A stretch of DNA of 54,485 bases from Planctomycetota bacterium (GTDB lineage: Bacteria > Planctomycetota > Phycisphaerae > Phycisphaerales > SM1A02), in contig JADFOJ010000010.1 of the NCBI GenBank assembly GCA_022562915.1, forward strand, positions 1 to 54,485, in the 5' to 3' direction. The position numbers and the translations under genes were made by a program. This document shows, piece by piece, positions 33,865 through 41,860 of the stretch; within the stretch, counting starts at the first letter, position 1; each line of letters starts with the position of its first letter. The notes beneath the pieces are model-generated. The model was not told the origin of the DNA and ran no database searches. It saw only the letters and a list, made by a program, of their open reading frames with translations.

Positions 33865-35148
33865 CTACCGGCTCATCATGCGCAACTGGCGGCGGATCAT
33901 CGTCCGCAGTCTCTGCACCTGTGCCGGGGTCATCACCGACTCCTCGAGGTTGACCTCGAACGCCGTGAACCACTGCTCGCCGGCGGGTCGGTACCCCAGC
34001 TGATCCGCGAGTCGCCTGGTCATGTCCGGCATGTGCGCCGCCCCGTAGAAGATCGCGACGGACTCGACGTCCGGCTCGCGATCGACGATCGCGCGGAGAT
34101 CGTCGATGACAACCTGGTTGCGCTGATCGATCAGGACTCGCTCGAATCCGTCGCCGAACTGGCGAAAGCTCTGCTCCAGTATCGCCGGGTCGCTGAAGAG
34201 TTCGATGAGCATGACCTTCCCGGCGTCGGCGAGAGCTCCATCGACGAAGACGTTGAACACGCGAACCAGCCGCAGCAGGAATACCGCGATCCGGCCGGAC
34301 ATCGACGAGCCGGCCAGGCTTCCGTTGAGCGGCCCCATGTCGAGTCCTTCGGCGAGCATGGCGCGTTCGAGCTGGTCCATGGACATGTCGCTGCAGCGGA
34401 AGTGCGGCCGGTCGTAGTCGATCCCGTCCAGCTGGAATTCCAGGTCCAGGGCCCCGGCGAGCTCCGACTGGAGGTTGTCCCCCTCCACGAGCCGGAGTCC
34501 CGGGCGAGGCAGCGTGTCGCTGGTGATCTCCAGGTCCCCGTCGGCACCGTCGCCGCCGGGGCGACGGTCCGCACCGAGGCTCCGCAGCTCGTACCGGCGG
34601 CCGTCTTCATCGACTGAGTAGGACACCGGACGGTCCCACGCGTCGGTCGCGGCGGCGGCGAGCCACTGTACCAGCCTCGCATCGCGCCGACCGGCAAATG
34701 CCGTCAGGCTCGCAAGATCCGCGGGATATCGCCCATGCTCCCTGTGGTAGATCTCGATCACGCCGGCGGTGAGCCGCATCACCGCCTCCGTACTCGCCAC
34801 GCGCTCTGTCCGGGTCCGACCGCCGGCGCCGCGGGCTCCGGCGGGCATCACCGACTCGTACAGCACCACGTCGTGCGCGTCGAGCAGGTCCTGCAACTGC
34901 CGGTACAGATGCTCCTCGGCAACGTGGGCAACGGCCACCAGCGTCACCTTCGGCCCGGCGGCGGCGCCCTTGGCGGAGGGGAGGAACGTCCGGGCGGCCA
35001 CCTCCAGCGACACGGACCGTCCCGGATCCTCGGCCGCGCGCATGTACGGTGGTGCGTCCAGTGGGCGCGCTCCGACCGGGCCCGCCATGACGGTCGCAGC
35101 GAGTATCGCGGTAGGCCACCGAACGGGGGAGCGAGCTGCTTTGGACAT
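33865..35148 (-). CDS. TraB/GumN-like protein with inserted GspG pseudopilin domain
   Basis: This 427-residue exported protein has a signal peptide at 1-28. TraB/GumN-like elements frame it: VTLVAVAHVAEEHLYRQ (68-84), DVVLYESVMPAG (93-104) and, near the end, SVAIFYGAAHMPDMTRRL. Between them, residues of about 118-207 are a good match to the periplasmic domain of the major type II pseudopilin GspG: IYHREHGRYPADLASL, DAWDRPVSYSVDEDG and the calcium-loop-like SLGADRRPGGDGADGDLEI. The hydrophobic pilin helix and prepilin leader are absent. Function is unknown; TraB-family proteins are proposed metalloproteases of the erythromycin-esterase/ChaN clan. GGAGGA precedes the start. It follows the proton-channel gene at 35191-35892. 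Confidence 0.75.
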   Translation of the reverse strand: MSKAARSPVRWPTAILAATVMAGPVGARPLDAPPYMRAAEDPGRSVSLEVAARTFLPSAKGAAAGPKVTLVAVAHVAEEHLYRQLQDLLDAHDVVLYESVMPAGARGAGGRTRTERVASTEAVMRLTAGVIEIYHREHGRYPADLASLTAFAGRRDARLVQWLAAAATDAWDRPVSYSVDEDGRRYELRSLGADRRPGGDGADGDLEITSDTLPRPGLRLVEGDNLQSELAGALDLEFQLDGIDYDRPHFRCSDMSMDQLERAMLAEGLDMGPLNGSLAGSSMSGRIAVFLLRLVRVFNVFVDGALADAGKVMLIELFSDPAILEQSFRQFGDGFERVLIDQRNQVVIDDLRAIVDREPDVESVAIFYGAAHMPDMTRRLADQLGYRPAGEQWFTAFEVNLEESVMTPAQVQRLRTMIRRQLRMMSR

Positions 35149-35190
35149 CCGTGTTCCTCCGGGCCCGGGACTCGTGCTCCCGGCCGCGCG

Positions 35191-35892
35191 CTATGCGGAG
35201 GCGGACCGTGCCGGGACGGAACCGGTCGTCCGGGTCGCCGGGGGCACGTCGGCCTCGACGGACGGTCGCCGGTCCGCCGCCTTCCTGAACCCTTGTTGGG
35301 CGGCGGCGACCAGGGATTCCATACGCCCGATGGCCCGCTCGACCTGGCCCCGAAAGACCATGTACGGAAAGAGCGTGATCAATGCCACCACCAGCCCGAG
35401 CGCCGTGGTGAGGAGGGCTTCGGCGATTCCCAGCGACACCTCGTTCGGGTCCGTCAAACCGCCGTCCGCTCCACCCAGCAGCCGAAACGATCGGATGATG
35501 CCGATGACGGTGCCCAGGATCCCTATCAACGGTGCCGCCGTGATGATCGTCGACAGCGACACCATGAACCGGTCTATCTTCGGTCGCAGGATCTCCATCG
35601 CTTCGACGGCGACGGCATCGGTCGCACCCTCGGCGAGGAGCAGGACCGCCACCTCCCCGTACGGCGACTGGTCGGAGGCCGTCACCTTGCGAGCGAGGTC
35701 GAGATCACCCTTGCGAAGGGCGTCCTTCGTCTGCTGGAGTCTGCGGAGCGAACGAGGTCTGTGCAGCGTCGCCCAGAACCAGAACCGCTCCGTAACCAGT
35801 GTCAGGCTTACGATGCTGAGGAACAGCAGCGGGATCATGATGAACCCGCCGCGCTCGATGAGGATGACCAGGTTTTCGCTCAGTGATGACAT
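35191..35892 (-). CDS. TolQ/ExbB/MotA-family proton channel
   Basis: This 233-residue protein has three membrane segments: residues 14-36 (GGFIMIPLLFLSIVSLTLV), about 110-135 (STIITAAPLIGILGTVIGI) and about 155-180 (LLTTALGLVVALITLFPYMV). The block APLIGILGTVIGIIRSFRLL is the ExbB/TolQ signature. Such proteins form proton-driven motors with ExbD/TolR partners. No ExbD gene is adjacent; the next gene downstream is the TraB/GspG-domain protein. A TATGAT box lies 11 bases before the start (35904-35909). Confidence 0.88.
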   Translation of the reverse strand: MSSLSENLVILIERGGFIMIPLLFLSIVSLTLVTERFWFWATLHRPRSLRRLQQTKDALRKGDLDLARKVTASDQSPYGEVAVLLLAEGATDAVAVEAMEILRPKIDRFMVSLSTIITAAPLIGILGTVIGIIRSFRLLGGADGGLTDPNEVSLGIAEALLTTALGLVVALITLFPYMVFRGQVERAIGRMESLVAAAQQGFRKAADRRPSVEADVPPATRTTGSVPARSASA

Positions 35893-35903
35893 CGTGGGGG
35901 CCC

Positions 35904-35909
35904 ATCATA
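35904..35909 (-). promoter_or_regulatory. TATGAT -10 box before the proton-channel gene
   Basis: TATGAT matches the sigma-70 -10 consensus at five of six positions and ends 11 bases before the ATG at 35892. No clear -35 element is seen. Confidence 0.4.
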
Positions 35910-35966
35910 GGGAGTCGCGAGACGACCGGCCGCCCGGAACACGGTGACGCCCCGGGGCAGGGTCGG

Positions 35967-35972
35967 TACAAT
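35967..35972 (+). promoter_or_regulatory. TACAAT -10-like box before the prenyl synthase gene
   Basis: TACAAT ends 7 bases before the ATG at 35980, with no Shine-Dalgarno site: an arrangement for a leaderless transcript. Confidence 0.45.
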
Positions 35973-35979
35973 CCACGCC

Positions 35980-36879
35980 ATGACCCGGAGCGCCGCAACC
36001 TCGGTTGAAGAGCCCCCGTTCGTCGCCGGGCTCGTGGCCGAGATCGAAGCCGATCTCGCCCGTCGAATCGAATCCGTACCCGGACCCGCCGCGCTGCGCG
36101 AGGCGCTGGCGTATTCGATACTCGGCGGGGGCAAGCGGTTGCGACCGGTGTTGACACTGATGAGTTGCGAGGCGGCGGGCGGCGATCGTGACAGGGGCCG
36201 CGCGGCGGCGGGCGCGATCGAGCTGGTCCACGCCTTCAGTCTCGTCCACGACGACCTGCCGGCGATGGACGACGATGTCCTGCGCCGAGGCCGGCCGACG
36301 CTGCACGTCCACGCCGGCGAAGCGATGGCGATCCTCACCGGCGACGTCATGATGTCGCTCGCGTTCGAGTGGATCGCCGATGCACACCTCGGTGACGCCG
36401 CGACCAGCGGCCTCGTGCGAACGCTCGCCGAGGCGACCAGTTGCATGATTGCCGGCCAGGTGTACGACACGCTGGGCGGTTTCCCGGCGGGCCTCACCCA
36501 GCCCCGGCAACTCGATATGGTGCACCGGAACAAGACGGCCGCCCTGATCCGGGCGGCGTGCCGCCTGGGGGCCTGTTGCGGCGGAGCCTCGGCCGAGACG
36601 GTCGACGCACTGACGCGCTACGGAGAGGCCGTCGGTATGATGTTCCAGATCGTGGACGACCTGCTGGACGTGACGGAGACCGCCGATCACATCGGCAAGG
36701 CGACCGGCAAGGACATCCGGGCCGGCAAGCTCACCTACCCCGGCGTATGCGGCACGGACCAGTCGCGAGGAGAAGTACGACGACTGCGAAGCGAGGCACA
36801 CGACGCCCTGGGTCCCCTGGGCCAGGGCGCCGAAGACCTGATTGAACTCTGCGATTACATGGCCGTACGGACCAGGTAA
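35980..36879 (+). CDS. short-chain polyprenyl diphosphate synthase (farnesyl/geranylgeranyl type)
   Basis: This enzyme condenses isopentenyl diphosphate with allylic diphosphates. The 299-residue all-helical protein has GGGKRLRPVL, the first aspartate-rich motif DDLPAMDDD with the two-residue insertion found in bacterial (type II) FPP/GGPP synthases, RRGRPTLH, GQVYD and the second motif DDLLDVT followed by GKATGKDIRAGKLTYP. Product length cannot be fixed from sequence alone. It lies 93 bases before dxs on the same strand, an arrangement (ispA-dxs) common in bacteria. Confidence 0.92.
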   Translation: MTRSAATSVEEPPFVAGLVAEIEADLARRIESVPGPAALREALAYSILGGGKRLRPVLTLMSCEAAGGDRDRGRAAAGAIELVHAFSLVHDDLPAMDDDVLRRGRPTLHVHAGEAMAILTGDVMMSLAFEWIADAHLGDAATSGLVRTLAEATSCMIAGQVYDTLGGFPAGLTQPRQLDMVHRNKTAALIRAACRLGACCGGASAETVDALTRYGEAVGMMFQIVDDLLDVTETADHIGKATGKDIRAGKLTYPGVCGTDQSRGEVRRLRSEAHDALGPLGQGAEDLIELCDYMAVRTR

Positions 36880-36909
36880 AGGTACCGTGTCCGTCGGCAT
36901 TCGCGAGAA

Positions 36910-36932
36910 TGACTACCATCGGCCGATAGTCA
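36910..36932. promoter_or_regulatory. imperfect inverted repeat upstream of dxs
   Basis: TGACTA and TCGG pair with CCGATAGTCA, giving 10 bp with a 3-base bulge, between the prenyl synthase gene and dxs. It could be an operator or a hairpin; no regulator is known. Confidence 0.25.
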
Positions 36933-36972
36933 GGCCGGTTCTTCGATCTCTGATGCCCCGGAGTCCAGACGC

Positions 36973-38940
36973 ATGGAATTGAAAGTACTGCCCGGCATCA
37001 CGAGCCCCGCCGACGTTCGCGCGATGCCGATCGACGCGCTCCCGCAGCTCGCAGCCGAGATCAGGCACGCGATCTGCGAACAGATCATGAAGACCGGCGG
37101 TCACTTCGCGCCGAACCTCGGCGTCGTCGAACTCACCATCGCTCTGCACTACGTCTTCGACTTCAGCCACGATCGGCTCCTGTTCGACGTCGGGCACCAG
37201 TGCTACCCGCACAAGCTCATCACCGGCCGCGCCAACATGCTGCCGCGGCTTCGCCAGACCGGGGGCATGTCCGGCTTCCCCGATCCGCGCGAGTCGGCGT
37301 ATGACCTCTTCTCGGTCGGCCACGCCGGAACCGCCATCTCGACCGCCGTGGGCATGGCACGCGGCGACCTGCTCGGCGGCGAGGCGTTCGATCCCCAGAG
37401 CAATCCCCAGGGCCGTCACGTGTGCGCCCTGGTGGGCGACGCGAGCATCGTCAACGGCGTCGCCATGGAGGGGATGAACAACGCCGGGACGCTGAAACGG
37501 CAGTTCCTCGTCGTCTTCAACGACAACGGCATGTCCATCGCCCGTCCCCAGGGGGCACTGGCGGCATACTTCGACCGCATCCGGGTCAACCCCGCGTACC
37601 GCAAGGTCAAGCGGGCCGCCCGCGACGTCGTCTCGCACCTGCCCGGCGGCGCGATCATCGGTGAGATGTACCACCGCCTCGGCGAGATCGCCAAGGACGC
37701 CATCGCCGAGGACACCTGGTTCGAGAAGTTCGGTCTCGTGACGGTCGGGCCCGTTGACGGGCACGACCTGCCGACGCTCATCGACATGCTCCTGGAGGTC
37801 AAGGATTTCGATCGCCCGATGGTGCTGCACGTGCACACGGTCAAGGGCAAGGGCTACGAGTACGCCGAGGGCGACGCGACGACATTCCACGCGCCGAAGC
37901 CCTTCAAGGTCAACGCGTGCAAGGTTGCGCTGAGCTCCGGCGGGCGAAGCTTCACGAGCGCCTTTGCCGACGCGCTGATCGACATCATGAAGCGCGACGA
38001 CCGCGTGGTCACCTGCACGGCGGCGATGCCGGACGGGACCGGTCTCAACAAGGTCATTCCCCTGTTCCCCGACCGGTCGTGGGACACCGGCATCTGCGAA
38101 TCCCATGCCATGGACATGATGGCCGGGCTCGCAAAGACCGGCTTCAAGCCCTTCTTCGCCGTCTACTCGACGTTCCTGCAACGGGCGTTCGACCAGGTGT
38201 TCCAGGAGGTCTCCCTGCACTCGCTGCCCGTGCGGCTGTGCCTGGACAGGGCGGGGCTCGTCGGGGGCGACGGCGCTGTGCACCAGGGCTTCTGTGATAT
38301 CAGCATCCTTCGGGTCTTCCCCAAGATGGTCCTCATGGCGGCAATGGACGAGCCGAGCCTCGTCGCGGCGATGGAGTTCATGCGCACCTACGACGACGGC
38401 CCCAGCGCCGTCCGCTACCCGCGCGACACGGTGAGCGATGTCATGGCCGACCAAGCCTGCCCTCCGTTCGAGATGGGCCGTGCCCGGGCGCTGGTCGAGC
38501 ACGACGAGCCCGACGTCGCGGTCTTTGCCTACGGCGTGATGGCGGTCAACGCCATGCAGGCGATTGACCTGCTCAACGACGAGTACACCGTGAGCGTCTA
38601 CGACGCCCGCTTCGCCCGACCGGTGGACATCGAGCTGCTGCGAAGACTGATCGAGTCCGGTGTCCCGGTGATCACGGTCGAGGATCACGGCATCGAGGGA
38701 GGCTTCGGCAGTTGCGTCGTCGACGCGTGCCACGAGGCGGGCCTCGACACCCGGGCCATTACGACCCTTGCCATCCCCTGCCGTTGGATCTACCACGGTT
38801 CGCGCAGCGACCAGCTCGAGGAAACCGGGCTCGATCCCGCCGCGATCGCCCGCGCCATCCGCGAGGCGGTCGATCCGTCGCAGCGATCCGTGCCGGAGGT
38901 GACGGTCACGGCCGCGGCAACCGCAGCCGTCAGGGGATAG
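36973..38940 (+). CDS. dxs: 1-deoxy-D-xylulose-5-phosphate synthase
   Basis: Dxs condenses pyruvate and glyceraldehyde 3-phosphate, the first step of the MEP pathway. The 655-residue thiamine-diphosphate enzyme has GGHFAPNLGVVELTIALHY, DVGHQCYPHKLITGR, the ThDP motif VGDASIVNGVAMEGMNNA...VFNDNGMSI, and the transketolase C-terminal parts (MPDGTGL, AEGMAxxxA-like CESHAMDMMAGLAKTG, VRYPRD, TVEDHGIEGGFGS). Some otherwise conserved positions differ (GGHFAP for GGHLGS, GDAS for GDGA). GGAG lies 9 bases before the start. Confidence 0.94.
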   Translation: MELKVLPGITSPADVRAMPIDALPQLAAEIRHAICEQIMKTGGHFAPNLGVVELTIALHYVFDFSHDRLLFDVGHQCYPHKLITGRANMLPRLRQTGGMSGFPDPRESAYDLFSVGHAGTAISTAVGMARGDLLGGEAFDPQSNPQGRHVCALVGDASIVNGVAMEGMNNAGTLKRQFLVVFNDNGMSIARPQGALAAYFDRIRVNPAYRKVKRAARDVVSHLPGGAIIGEMYHRLGEIAKDAIAEDTWFEKFGLVTVGPVDGHDLPTLIDMLLEVKDFDRPMVLHVHTVKGKGYEYAEGDATTFHAPKPFKVNACKVALSSGGRSFTSAFADALIDIMKRDDRVVTCTAAMPDGTGLNKVIPLFPDRSWDTGICESHAMDMMAGLAKTGFKPFFAVYSTFLQRAFDQVFQEVSLHSLPVRLCLDRAGLVGGDGAVHQGFCDISILRVFPKMVLMAAMDEPSLVAAMEFMRTYDDGPSAVRYPRDTVSDVMADQACPPFEMGRARALVEHDEPDVAVFAYGVMAVNAMQAIDLLNDEYTVSVYDARFARPVDIELLRRLIESGVPVITVEDHGIEGGFGSCVVDACHEAGLDTRAITTLAIPCRWIYHGSRSDQLEETGLDPAAIARAIREAVDPSQRSVPEVTVTAAATAAVRG

Positions 38941-38953
38941 ACCGGGATGGAGT

Positions 38954-39000
38954 GGGTGGCACGGCCGAGTCCGCCTGCGGCGGACTCAACCGTGCCACCC
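38954..39000. repeat. GGTGGCACGGTCGA palindrome family, copy C
   Basis: A 47-base hairpin has 22-bp arms (GGGTGGCACGGCCGAGTCCG... and ...CGGACTCAACCGTGCCACCC) with two mismatches and a 3-base loop, TGC. It lies between the convergent dxs and HD-domain genes and can form a terminator on either strand. Confidence 0.85.
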
Positions 39001-39010
39001 AGAATCAGAA

Positions 39011-39565
39011 CTACAGGCCGAGTCGTTCGGACTCCGCGCGAAGCGCGTCGAGGCACGCCTGGAGGTGCTCGGTCTCGTCGACGCCGAGATCCTCTATCCC
39101 CTGCCGGATGTCCTGCCGGCTGACCGCGGCGGCGAAGGCCTTGTCCTTGAGCTTCTTGCGCACCGACCTGGGCTGCAGATCGGCGATTCCGTTGGGCCTG
39201 ACCTTGCAGCAGGCGCCGATGAAGCCCGCCAGTTCGTCCACGGCGAAGAGCACCTTGGCCATCGTTGATTCCCGCGGCACGCCGGAGTACTCGGCATGGC
39301 CGAGGATCGCCGTGATGATCTCGTCGTCCACGAGACCGTTGCCGCGCAGGTGCTCCACCGCGACAAATGGATGCTCCTCCCTGGAGGGATGCTTCTCGTA
39401 GTCCATGTCGTGCAGCAGCCCGGCGACGATCCACCGGTCGCGCTCGGGCGGTTCGTACCGATCGGCGTACGCACCCATGCACACCGCCACGCATTCCATG
39501 TGTTTCCGAAGGGCGACGCTCTGCGTCCACTCGTGCATCAGGGTCCTGGCTTCGTCGACCGTCAT
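39011..39565 (-). CDS. HD-domain hydrolase
   Basis: This 184-residue HD-superfamily protein has the metal-binding set H (KHMECVAVCMGAYA), HD (AGLLHDMDYEKHP), a further H (EEHPFVAVEHLRG) and AILGHAEYSGVP. HD proteins hydrolyse phosphomonoesters or nucleotides; the substrate here is not predictable. The ATG at 39565 is preferred because TACCAT (39573-39578, minus strand) ends 7 bases before it; an ATG at 39574 lies inside that box. It is divergent from the M14 peptidase gene with a gap of only 24 bases. Confidence 0.8.
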   Translation of the reverse strand: MTVDEARTLMHEWTQSVALRKHMECVAVCMGAYADRYEPPERDRWIVAGLLHDMDYEKHPSREEHPFVAVEHLRGNGLVDDEIITAILGHAEYSGVPRESTMAKVLFAVDELAGFIGACCKVRPNGIADLQPRSVRKKLKDKAFAAAVSRQDIRQGIEDLGVDETEHLQACLDALRAESERLGL

Positions 39566-39572
39566 GGCAGCC

Positions 39573-39582
39573 ATGGTACAGT
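39573..39582. promoter_or_regulatory. interlocked back-to-back -10 boxes
   Basis: On the plus strand TACAGT (39577-39582) ends 7 bases before the ATG at 39590. On the minus strand TACCAT (39573-39578) ends 7 bases before the ATG at 39565. The two hexamers share two base pairs, so both divergent genes would be leaderless and their promoters mutually exclusive. Confidence 0.45.
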
Positions 39583-39589
39583 ACCGGCG

Positions 39590-41131
39590 ATGCCGTTCGG
39601 ACCGACCCTCTGCTGCGCGATGATGGCCTGCGCCGCGCCGGCCGATGAATTCAAAACCGTGGCCGAGGCCGGCAACTGGCAGTCCACCGCCACCTACGCC
39701 GAGGTCGTCGGGTTCCTTGAGCGACTTCAGCGCCGCAGTTCGGTCATGCACCTGGGATCGCTCGGCACGACGTTCGAGGGTCGGAGCATCCCGCTGGTCG
39801 TGCTTGCCGATCCGCCGGTTCACACGGCCGCCGAGGCCCGGGCCGGCGGCAAGGTGGTGGTCTTCGCCATGGGCAACATCCACGCGGGCGAAGTGTGCGG
39901 CAAGGAGGCGCTGCTCATGCTCGCCCGCGAGCTCGCCCTGGAACCGGGGCCCCCGCTGCTGGAGAAGCTTGTCGTCGTGCTGGCGCCGATCTACAACGCC
40001 GACGGCAACGACCGCATGAGCCCGGACAACCGGCCGGGCCAGGTCGGGCCCGTTCTCGGCATGGGCGTGCGTGCCAACGCCCAGGGTCTCGACCTCAACC
40101 GCGACCACGTCAAGCTCGAGAGCCCCGAAGCCGTCGGGCTCGTCCGGTTCCTCACCGAGTGGGATCCGCACCTGACCATCGACACCCACACCACCAACGG
40201 CTCCCGCCACCGCTACACGTTGACGTACGCGGCGCCGCTGAACCCGTCGGGCCCGCGCGGCCCGATCGAGTTCGTGCGCGACGAGATGCTGCCCGAAGTC
40301 ACCCGCCTGCTGAGAGAACGAACCGGCTACGACACGAACGTCTACGGCAACTTCGACGCCGACCTCACCGAGTGGCGGACCTACTCGCCGCTGCCGCGAT
40401 TCGGAGGACCCTACCGCGGGCTGAGGGGACAGATGTCGGTCCTCTCCGAGGCGTACGCCTACGCGAGCTACCGCGACCGGGTGCACGCCACGCTGGAGTT
40501 CGTCCGTGAGATCCTGAGGTTCGCCGCGGCCCACGACGACAGGATCATCGAGGTCGCCGCCCAAGCCCGGCGCGAGACGATCGAAGCGGGACGCACGCCT
40601 CAGCCCGACGACACGGTGGGCATCCGCCATCGGCCGGCCGCCTTTGACCGACCCGTGATGATCAAGGGCTTCCTGCCCGACGCCGCGGACATCCCGCAGG
40701 ACCACCGCGTGCTGCACGTCGGCCGCTTCGAGCCGACGCGCAGCGTCCGGCGACCGTGGGCGTACCTGCTGGACGACGCGCTCGCCGGCGTCATCGAGAA
40801 TCTCCGCAACCACGGGATCGACGTCGAGCCCTTCTCAGGCTCGGCGAGCGTGGAGGTGTACACCGTCACCGGTATCCGGCGGGCCGACGACCCGTTCCAG
40901 GGTCACCGGCTGGTGACGTTGGAAGCCCACGCCTCGATCGAGCGGCGCACGTTCGGGCACGGCACGATGATGGTCCGGACCGCCCAGGCGCTGGGAACGC
41001 TGGCGGTGTACCTGCTGGAGCCGGAGTCCCAGGACGGCCTGGCCACGTGGGGCTTCTTCGACGGGATGCTGGCGGCAGGCCGCGAGTTTCCCGTCTTGCG
41101 GATCAGGTCGGCGGCGGACGTTCAGGAGTGA
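39590..41131 (+). CDS. M14-family zinc carboxypeptidase
   Basis: This is a 513-residue protein with a short N-terminal export signal (MPFGPTLCCAMMACAAPA). The M14 catalytic domain (about 35-330) has zinc ligands H98 and E101 (NIHAGEVCG), substrate-binding N170-R171 (LDLNRD) and third ligand H200 (TIDTHTTNG). A Glu in SVLSEAYAYASY is the likely general base. The C-terminal half (LLDDALAGVIENLRNHGIDVE) is an accessory domain. It may trim peptides or peptidoglycan stems. Its TGA stop lies inside the palindrome at 41126-41144. Confidence 0.85.
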   Translation: MPFGPTLCCAMMACAAPADEFKTVAEAGNWQSTATYAEVVGFLERLQRRSSVMHLGSLGTTFEGRSIPLVVLADPPVHTAAEARAGGKVVVFAMGNIHAGEVCGKEALLMLARELALEPGPPLLEKLVVVLAPIYNADGNDRMSPDNRPGQVGPVLGMGVRANAQGLDLNRDHVKLESPEAVGLVRFLTEWDPHLTIDTHTTNGSRHRYTLTYAAPLNPSGPRGPIEFVRDEMLPEVTRLLRERTGYDTNVYGNFDADLTEWRTYSPLPRFGGPYRGLRGQMSVLSEAYAYASYRDRVHATLEFVREILRFAAAHDDRIIEVAAQARRETIEAGRTPQPDDTVGIRHRPAAFDRPVMIKGFLPDAADIPQDHRVLHVGRFEPTRSVRRPWAYLLDDALAGVIENLRNHGIDVEPFSGSASVEVYTVTGIRRADDPFQGHRLVTLEAHASIERRTFGHGTMMVRTAQALGTLAVYLLEPESQDGLATWGFFDGMLAAGREFPVLRIRSAADVQE

Positions 41132-41144
41132 GGGACCCTCACTC
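41126..41144. terminator. palindrome carrying the stops of two convergent genes
   Basis: GAGTGAGGG (41126-41134) and CCCTCACTC (41136-41144) are perfect inverted repeats. The TGA of the M14 gene (41129-41131) and the TGA of the SnoaL-like gene (complement of 41139-41141) sit symmetrically in the two arms. A T-tract is missing, so terminator activity is inferred. Confidence 0.5.
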
Positions 41145-41693
41145 GGCCGCGAACGCCATCGACGTGATCTTCCAGACCCCGACGTGCTTCATCAGGGTGA
41201 ACGCGTCGAAGCCGGTCCACTGGCTGATATCACCCGGTTCGCCCAGCCGCGCCCGGTACTCGGCCCACACCACCGCGACGTTGCCCTGGACGTGCACCTC
41301 GACGTTACCCATCTGCTCCTCGAAGAAGACCTCGCCTGGCGGTCCGGGGTCGATCTGGGCGATGAACGCCGGCACGGAGATGAAGTCCACGCGGCGTTCC
41401 GATTCGCCGTCCGGCTGCCAGATCGTGGTGACCACGGCCCCCCGCCAGAAATGCGCGGCGACGGCATCCCAGTCCCGGGCGGACAGGTCCCGGTAATAGC
41501 TGGTGAGTTCGGCCAGGATCATCGCCCGCTGGCGGTCCCGGTCGATGCGATCGGCGACATTATTGACGTGTGCCGTCGGGGCAGCCGCGGGGCCCCGCGG
41601 CTGCACATACCTGCCCGGCGTTGCCGGACCGGTGAGGACACAGCCGGTCGCACCGAGCACGGCAAGGACCAGGATCGTCGATCTCATGAACAT
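41139..41693 (-). CDS. SnoaL/NTF2-like lipoprotein
   Basis: This 184-residue lipoprotein has a signal ending in the lipobox LGATGC. A spacer rich in Pro and Ala follows, then an NTF2-like cone fold (LSARDWDAVAAHFWRGAVVTT, VEVHVQGNVAVVWAEYRARLG, GFDAFTLMKHVGVWKITSMAF), the pattern of DUF4440/SnoaL-like proteins that bind small molecules. The ATG at 41687 is an equally likely start. The frame upstream reads into the nested repeat and is not coding. Confidence 0.75.
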   Translation of the reverse strand: MFMRSTILVLAVLGATGCVLTGPATPGRYVQPRGPAAAPTAHVNNVADRIDRDRQRAMILAELTSYYRDLSARDWDAVAAHFWRGAVVTTIWQPDGESERRVDFISVPAFIAQIDPGPPGEVFFEEQMGNVEVHVQGNVAVVWAEYRARLGEPGDISQWTGFDAFTLMKHVGVWKITSMAFAAE

Positions 41694-41742
41694 ACAACGA
41701 CGGGTCCCGACGTTTATTGTCCGGAGTGCTCGCGAAGCGGAG

Positions 41743-41834
41743 GGGAGAAAATAGACCGGGACTAATTTCCAGGCTGCCGGCACCGCGTTGCGGTAGGCCA
41801 CCTGCTGGAAATTAGTCCCGGTCTATTTTCTCCC
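41743..41834. repeat. nested palindromic element (GAAAATAGACCGGGACTAAT family)
   Basis: Arms of 28 bp (extendable to 30) at 41743-41770 and 41807-41834 (GGGAGAAAATAGACCGGG... and ...CCCGGTCTATTTTCTCCC) enclose a GC-rich centre. It is A/T-richer than its surroundings and unlike the GGTGGCACGGTCGA family. It sits where the left half of such an element should be. Confidence 0.85.
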
Positions 41835-41836
41835 GT

Positions 41837-41850
41837 CGACCGTGCCACCC
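41837..41850. repeat. GGTGGCACGGTCGA palindrome family, copy F (right arm only)
   Basis: CGACCGTGCCACCC is the right end of the family. The matching left end is missing; instead the left flank (GCGAAGCGGAGGG) resembles the flank of copy E (GCGTAGCGGAGGG) and then changes to the nested element. Confidence 0.8.
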
Positions 41851-41860
41851 GGAGAAGGCT

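Noticed and set aside
36913..38796. Open minus-strand frame of about 630 codons opposite dxs
   Set aside because: It is antisense to a full-length Dxs and rich in Asp, Arg, His and Val as expected from the reverse of biased codons.
41700..41801. N-terminal extension of the SnoaL-like lipoprotein (MAYRNAVPAAWKLVPVYF)
   Set aside because: It is translated from the nested palindromic element. The lipoprotein signal peptide begins at 41693 or 41687.
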